This document shows, piece after piece, positions 22,013 to 26,060 of a stretch of DNA of 26,060 nucleotides. Position 1 is the stretch's first letter, and every line of letters begins with the position of its first letter. This stretch comes from JAUVXE01 sp964349355 (GTDB lineage Bacteria; Actinomycetota; Coriobacteriia; Anaerosomatales; SLCP01): assembly GCA_964349355.1 (NCBI GenBank), contig CAYGFZ010000031.1, forward strand, positions 1 through 26,060. Reading direction: 5' to 3'. The notes beneath the pieces were generated by a model, which saw nothing but the letters and a program-made list of their open reading frames with translations, did no database searches and was not told the origin of the DNA. A program made the position numbers and the translations under genes.

Positions 22013-22058
22013 GGGCGGATTGTAGCGTGTCCCGCCGACATGCCGCGCACCATCTTCG

Positions 22059-23333
22059 CTACCGCGCCATGGCGAGCATCTCCTTTGTCCGTTTCCATGC
22101 GAGCGGGAAGCCGCCCACGGTGAACCAGTACACGACGTAGGTGAGCCGCTTCATGATGATCGCCGGGATCCCGCTGATGTTCCTGCCGAACATCCAGCCC
22201 ACGCCCCACCTCGGTCCGACGCTGACGAACTCCCCATGCATACGCGGGACGTACGGTTCGATCGGCTCGCCGCGCGACTCCCTCAGGAGGTTGCCTGCGG
22301 TGTGCTCCGCTTCCCTGATCGCAAACTGCGCGAGCATCGGCAGCGTCCGGTTGTCTTTCGGATCCCGGAACGCGGCCACATCGCCGATCACGTAGATCTC
22401 CGGGTGTCCGGCGGCGCGAAGGTGTTCGTCGCAGACGATGCGACCTGACGTGTCCGCCTCGAGTCCCCAGCTCACAGCATCCGGGTCCGCCTTGGCACCG
22501 CCGCAGAACACGAGCACTTCGGCACCCACGCGCTCTCCACCCGCGAGGACCACTTCCGTGCCCTCGACCCGTTCAACCATTCTGCCGAGCACGAGTTCGA
22601 CCCCCATGCGTCCAAGCCGTGCAGCTGCCTTCGCGCGCTGCGGTTCGGGCAGGTCGTAGAGGATCTGCGGTCGTCCCTCGACGAGGCGCACGCTGAGGTC
22701 CTCCGGGTCGATCCCGGCGTCCCGTGCACGCTTCGGCAGCATCTGGCCGAGGGTGCCTACGATCTCGATGCCCGTCGCTCCGCCACCGATGACCGTGAAG
22801 CTCAGGAGCCGCTGACGTTCGGTGCGATCGTGGTGGCGCGCCGCACGCTTGAATGCCGCTTCGATTCGGCGCTGGAGTTCCTGCGCGTCCTCGACCGACC
22901 ACATGGTGACGGAGTTCTCGGCCAGTCCCGGCACGGGCGGCACGAACGCTACTGCGCCCGTCGCGATCACGAGGCGCCAGTAGTCGACCCTCTGTTTCTC
23001 GGCATCTCGCGCTCCGACCATCACGGCACGCTCCTCGGCCAATACATCGTCGAGGCGGTTGTAGCAGACGGTAACAGGCAAGTCGCGGAAGACCGTTGGA
23101 TGCCACAGCTCGCAGAACTCAGGCCGAGGTGGCCCTACGGCGACGAGGTCTAGCTCGGAGAGCGCCTGCTGGCAGGGGTTCGGTTCCACCAGCAGTATCT
23201 CGATGTCGTCATCCGGACGTACCGTCTTGCCGAGTCGGACCGCCAACGTCGTTCCGCCGTATCCGCCCCCGGCGATGACGACGCGCCGCTTCTCCCCGGG
23301 CCTCTCACACGCAGACCCCATCTGCTCGGCCAT
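22059..23333 (-). CDS. Type II NADH dehydrogenase-like FAD oxidoreductase
   Basis: The 424-residue product has two dinucleotide-binding folds: VVIAGGGYGGTTLA at 18-31 for FAD, and TVIGGGATGIEIVGTL in the middle for NAD(P)H. A YVIGDVAAFRD motif follows, which holds FAD in this family. The C-terminal ~40 residues (IPAIIMKRLTYVVYWFTVGGFPLAWKR) are amphipathic and would tie it to the membrane, as in NDH-2. It probably passes electrons from NADH to a quinone. ATG 23333 follows GGGAGG at good spacing; ATG codons at 23363 and 23414 would add residues before the FAD fold. It is transcribed away from the glutaredoxin gene. Confidence 0.85.
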   Translation of the reverse strand: MAEQMGSACERPGEKRRVVIAGGGYGGTTLAVRLGKTVRPDDDIEILLVEPNPCQQALSELDLVAVGPPRPEFCELWHPTVFRDLPVTVCYNRLDDVLAEERAVMVGARDAEKQRVDYWRLVIATGAVAFVPPVPGLAENSVTMWSVEDAQELQRRIEAAFKRAARHHDRTERQRLLSFTVIGGGATGIEIVGTLGQMLPKRARDAGIDPEDLSVRLVEGRPQILYDLPEPQRAKAAARLGRMGVELVLGRMVERVEGTEVVLAGGERVGAEVLVFCGGAKADPDAVSWGLEADTSGRIVCDEHLRAAGHPEIYVIGDVAAFRDPKDNRTLPMLAQFAIREAEHTAGNLLRESRGEPIEPYVPRMHGEFVSVGPRWGVGWMFGRNISGIPAIIMKRLTYVVYWFTVGGFPLAWKRTKEMLAMAR

Positions 23334-23460
23334 CGGTGCCGCCTCCCTGTTCATACTTCTCATTCCTGCTTCTACCCGTTCCAGCCGACCCAACTTGTGG
23401 AACATAGTGCCCAAGATCGTTTCTGGACAGTATCAGTCGCCTGGTCGGCAAGGAGGACCC

Positions 23461-23706
23461 ATGCAGGTACGATTGTTCGCCCTCTCCACGTGTCCGTACT
23501 GTCGAATGACGAAGAAGTTCCTTGACGGTATCTCGGTCGAGTACGAGATGACCGAGGTCGATAGCCTTGAAGGTGCTGAGAAAGAGGCCGCTATCGCCGA
23601 AGTCCGCGAGCTGTCGGGCGGTGCCTCGTTTCCGGTGGTCGTCGTAGGTGAAGAAGTCATCGTCGGCTTCAACAAGAAGCGCCTGAAGGAGCTGTTGGCC
23701 AAATGA
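23461..23706 (+). CDS. Glutaredoxin-like protein (CPYC)
   Basis: This 81-residue thioredoxin-fold protein has Cys11-Pro-Tyr-Cys14 in the N-terminal active site and a cis-Pro segment (GASFPVVVVGEE) plus GFNKKRLKELL at the end, as in NrdH/glutaredoxin-like proteins. It would carry a dithiol between a reductase and target proteins. AAGGAGGACCC precedes ATG 23461. Its stop overlaps the FTR-Rieske gene (ATGA, 23703-23706), so the two are made together. That points to the next protein being its electron donor, instead of glutathione or NADPH-thioredoxin reductase. It could also serve the selenoperoxiredoxin; that is inference. Confidence 0.9.
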   Translation: MQVRLFALSTCPYCRMTKKFLDGISVEYEMTEVDSLEGAEKEAAIAEVRELSGGASFPVVVVGEEVIVGFNKKRLKELLAK

Positions 23707-24356
23707 CACCCGCTGGCCCAAGGAGGCGCTTCCCGGAAGGTACCACGACCGAGGACCTCAGAGAGTACATGGCCCCGTTCGCGCTTCGGTTGGGGTACCG
23801 GTTCAACGACGACGATGACTTCGTCGCCGAGGTGCTCGAGGCCGAGATTGAGATCCTTGACGAGACCGGCGACGTCTACTGCCCCTGTCGCGTGCGTACC
23901 GGCGACCCGAAAGAGGACGTCAAGATCGTCTGTCCCTGCATCCCGTTCTACGCCGATCAGTTCGCGAAGCTGCAGAAGTGCTGGTGTGGTCTGTTCGTGC
24001 GCTTCGACGTCGAGGATGGCAGCGAGTTGCACGGTGTCATCGAGGTTCCCGAGGGCCCCGCCCAGGTTCCTGCTGCACTTGTCGATGAGTTCCCGCCCGG
24101 AACCGTACGTACGGTTCGGATAGGGAAGCGCGAGGTCGCACTGGCGCGCGTGGGCGATGAGTTCTTCGCGCTCGGCAATGTCTGCCGTCATGCGTTCGGT
24201 CCTCTCGGCCAGGGCTTCATCGATGGTGGAGAGGTCGTCTGCCCGTGGCACGGCTGGCGCTTCAACGTGCGTGACGGAACGACCGACCATCCCGGCGCCG
24301 ACGTCGCGGTCTACCCGGTCACCATTCGGGATGGCTGGGTGTTCGTCACCGTGTAG
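23703..24356 (+). CDS. Ferredoxin:thioredoxin reductase catalytic domain fused to a Rieske [2Fe-2S] domain
   Basis: The 217-residue product joins two Fe-S domains. Residues ~17-102 are an FTR catalytic domain with Cys60-Pro-Cys62-Arg, Cys77-Pro-Cys79 and Cys93-Trp-Cys95. This gives the six cysteines needed for a [4Fe-4S] cluster and an adjacent redox disulfide (spacing CPC-x14-CPC-x13-CWC, as in FTR-like proteins of anaerobes). Residues ~133-217 are a Rieske ferredoxin domain with Cys161-Arg-His163 and Cys180-Pro-Trp-His183. No FTR variable chain is nearby. The Rieske domain may take the place of ferredoxin as direct electron donor to the FTR cluster, which then reduces the coupled glutaredoxin. 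Both domains look complete. Confidence 0.9.
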   Translation: MTPAGPRRRFPEGTTTEDLREYMAPFALRLGYRFNDDDDFVAEVLEAEIEILDETGDVYCPCRVRTGDPKEDVKIVCPCIPFYADQFAKLQKCWCGLFVRFDVEDGSELHGVIEVPEGPAQVPAALVDEFPPGTVRTVRIGKREVALARVGDEFFALGNVCRHAFGPLGQGFIDGGEVVCPWHGWRFNVRDGTTDHPGADVAVYPVTIRDGWVFVTV

Positions 24357-24386
24357 GTCCGGTGTGTGTCCTACACGGTGACGAAC
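24341..24386. terminator. Perfect 16-bp inverted repeat spanning the end of the FTR-Rieske gene
   Basis: GTTCGTCACCGTGTAG (24341-24356) is exactly inverted at 24371-24386 around a 14-base spacer. The left arm is the last five codons and stop of the gene. It could act as a terminator for transcripts from both sides, as the SPFH gene ends at 24451 on the other strand. There is no T-run. Confidence 0.5.
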
Positions 24387-24450
24387 TCTGCCTCGACCGT
24401 CACCGGCCCGCGCAACTGCCGTAGGACCGTGAAGAGTACCCGGCTCCCTG

Positions 24451-25383
24451 CTACTCAGCTGCGTCCCCATCGCTCTTGAACAACTCGGCGATCCCGCCTA
24501 TCGAGCCGAGGACTCCGCTGACCTCCATCGGCAGGAAGACCTTGTTGGCCTTGCCGTCGGCGATGGCCTTGAGCGACTCGAGGTAGCGGATGGCGATCAG
24601 GTCGTTGGTGGGGTTACCGTCATGGATCGCGCTGAAGACGTTACGGACCGCATCCGCTTCACCCTCGGCGAGCGCGATCGTCTGGAACTTCTCGGCTGCT
24701 GCGACCTCTCTGATGGCTTGGGCCTGTCCTTCGGCCCCGAGGATCTCGGCCTGCTTGGTCCCCTCGGCGCGCGTGATTGCGGCCTGCTTGTCACCGTCGG
24801 CTTCGAGGATCAGTGCCCGGCGGGTACGTTCGGCCTTCATCTGGCGGTGCATCGCTTCGGTCACGTCGACCGGCGGCTCGATGCGCTGGAGTTCCACGCG
24901 CACGACACGTACGCCCCACTTGTCTGTTGCGTCGTCGAGGATCTGCCTGAGTGCGGCGTTGATGTTCTCGCGGCTGGTGAGCGACTCGTCGAGCTGCATC
25001 TCACCGATGACGTTGCGCAGGTTGGTCTGTGCGAGTTTGGTGGCGGCCATGTAGAAGTTCGCAACGTTGTAGATGAGTTTCACCGGGTCGGTCGCCTCGT
25101 AGTAGACGACTGCGTCGACCGTCACGACGACGTTGTCTTTGGTGATGACCTCCTGTGGCGGCACGTCGACCACGTTCTCGCGCATGTCGACCTTGGTGAT
25201 GCGGTCGACGAACGGGATGATGAAGTGAAGTCCGGAGTCGAACGTGTGCTGGTACTTCCCGAAGCGCTCAACGACGCCCTTCTCGTACGGTCGCACGATT
25301 CGTATCGCAGCGATTGCGTAGACGAGCAGGACCAAGATGACGATGACTCCGAACAGAACCGGGGCAAACCCTTCGAACAACAT
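24451..25383 (-). CDS. SPFH/band-7 (stomatin-like, QmcA-type) membrane protein
   Basis: The 310-residue product has an N-terminal membrane helix (about 8-29), then an SPFH domain (IRIVRPYEKGVVERFGKYQHTFDSGLHFIIPFVDRI near 27-62). A long Ala/Glu/Lys-rich coiled coil follows (about 180-245), with a repeated AEG/AEGQAQA pattern, and the C-terminal part contains SLKAIADGKANKVFLP. These proteins form ring-like scaffolds in membrane microdomains and help regulate proteases such as FtsH or HflB. The upstream NfeD-like gene, 25 bases away, is the usual partner. The product is of normal length and seems intact. Confidence 0.92.
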   Translation of the reverse strand: MLFEGFAPVLFGVIVILVLLVYAIAAIRIVRPYEKGVVERFGKYQHTFDSGLHFIIPFVDRITKVDMRENVVDVPPQEVITKDNVVVTVDAVVYYEATDPVKLIYNVANFYMAATKLAQTNLRNVIGEMQLDESLTSRENINAALRQILDDATDKWGVRVVRVELQRIEPPVDVTEAMHRQMKAERTRRALILEADGDKQAAITRAEGTKQAEILGAEGQAQAIREVAAAEKFQTIALAEGEADAVRNVFSAIHDGNPTNDLIAIRYLESLKAIADGKANKVFLPMEVSGVLGSIGGIAELFKSDGDAAE

Positions 25384-25408
25384 TCGCTCTCCTTTGGTCC
25401 GGGCCTGC

Positions 25409-25864
25409 CTATTCAGGCGAAGCCTCTTCGTGCAGGGGTGTCACGATCAGGTGCGTGCCATCCACTCTATCGACACGAACGGGAGTGCCGGTGTCGATCG
25501 GGCCATGGCCCGGGGCATCGGCGCGCCACTCTTCGCGCTCGACCCGGATCATCCCCTTGGGGCTGTCGGGCGCGATCCGGTCGATCACGACCCCCGACTT
25601 GCCCACCAGGCGGTCGACGCCCGTGAGCATGGGCGGCTCGTGGGTGAGGCGGTCGGCGTAGTGGCGTAGGAGTACGAGCATCACCGCCGAGACAGCGACG
25701 AACGCCACCCACTGCCAGCCGACGCTTACGCCGAGGAACTCGAGGAGCGCCGCGACGGCCGCGCCGATCCCGAACGGGAGCAGGAAGAACCCGGCGGTGA
25801 ATATTTCGGCGACGATCAGGATGGCAGCTAGCGATACCCACACCCAGAACCAGATCTCGACCAT
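25409..25864 (-). CDS. NfeD-like membrane protein, partner of the SPFH protein
   Basis: The 151-residue product has three membrane segments in the first ~67 residues (WFWVWVSLAAILIVAEIFTAG, FFLLPFGIGAAVAALLEFLG, WVAFVAVSAVMLVLL). A C-terminal OB-fold of the NfeD type follows, with GVDRLVGKSGVVIDRI, GMIRVEREEWRADA, and a VRVDRVDGTHLIVTPL strand. It is the short NfeD form without the ClpP-like protease part. It sits just upstream of the SPFH gene on the same strand, the standard arrangement, and probably assists assembly of the SPFH scaffold. GAGGAGG precedes ATG 25864. The last 196 bases of the window upstream of it contain no gene I can support. Confidence 0.9.
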   Translation of the reverse strand: MVEIWFWVWVSLAAILIVAEIFTAGFFLLPFGIGAAVAALLEFLGVSVGWQWVAFVAVSAVMLVLLRHYADRLTHEPPMLTGVDRLVGKSGVVIDRIAPDSPKGMIRVEREEWRADAPGHGPIDTGTPVRVDRVDGTHLIVTPLHEEASPE

Positions 25865-26060
25865 CTGTGCCTCCTCGGCGATTCGGAACGCTGTCAGCCC
25901 CGAAGACTCTCATCAGCACTACTATATCCCTATCATTGGCGAATAGCTGCAGAACAGAGTCTCCAGGACACGGAGGAATCTCGAGTTTCTTGTTGCATAT
26001 AATGAGATGGGGGTAGTCGGTTAGCGCCACCTGCCCCAAGATGTTGTGGTGGACAGTTCA

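Noticed and set aside
26007..26060. tRNA-like stretch at the right edge (GGGGGTAGTCGGTTAGCGCC)
   Set aside because: The D-loop-like part is not followed by a seven-base anticodon loop with a paired stem, and the expected T-arm is missing before the window ends.
1..26060. CRISPR arrays, insertion sequences, integrase/att sites, rRNA genes
   Set aside because: No regularly spaced repeats, transposase or recombinase motifs, or rRNA-like sequence were seen; the island at 2456-5828 carries no mobility gene.

Overview
The window is GC-rich DNA with tightly packed genes, many stop/start overlaps of the ATGA type, strong Shine-Dalgarno sites and some apparently leaderless starts. Gene content (coenzyme-B12 ornithine aminomutase, ornithine racemase, a selenocysteine peroxiredoxin, a B12 importer under a cobalamin riboswitch, Fe-S redox proteins) points to an anaerobic, amino-acid-fermenting, high-GC Gram-positive bacterium. 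Something like a Coriobacteriia-type actinobacterium would fit; that placement is inference.

Left part (1-8287): an ornithine-fermentation locus. The tail of oraS and all of oraE (D-ornithine 4,5-aminomutase) are followed, about 3.4 kb later, by a GlmL/MutL-family putative reactivase and ornithine racemase (orr). Between the two halves lies an accessory island: two WXG100 proteins, a lipoprotein and a broken lipase-like gene (probably a decayed type VII secretion cargo module), then an RHH-MNT nucleotidyltransferase and a HEPN protein forming a HepT/MntA-type toxin-antitoxin pair. That pair overlaps glmL and orr head-to-tail (8, 4 and 4 bases), so its own promoter probably now drives the two catabolic genes. 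This is the most unusual arrangement in the window.

Middle part (8327-16583): a MATE exporter on the minus strand; a peroxiredoxin whose active-site codon is TGA followed by a bacterial SECIS-like hairpin; cardiolipin synthase; a small charged secreted protein; a stand-alone voltage-sensor-like membrane protein with no pore; an Lrp/AsnC regulator divergent from a DMT-family exporter; a CcmC-like membrane protein lacking the usual Trp-rich motif; and an unrecognised protein.

Right part (16584-26060): a 0.73-kb regulatory region holds four copies of a 14-bp palindrome, a full cobalamin riboswitch and a hairpin, ahead of btuF-btuC-btuD. This importer would supply the B12 that OraE needs. BtuD carries an extra C-terminal Rossmann-like domain. 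Then on the minus strand come a DUF1284 protein, a 56-residue membrane protein, a YycJ-like metallo-hydrolase and a type II NADH dehydrogenase-like flavoprotein. On the plus strand a glutaredoxin overlaps a fusion of ferredoxin:thioredoxin-reductase catalytic domain with a Rieske domain. The window ends with an nfeD-SPFH (stomatin-like) pair on the minus strand.
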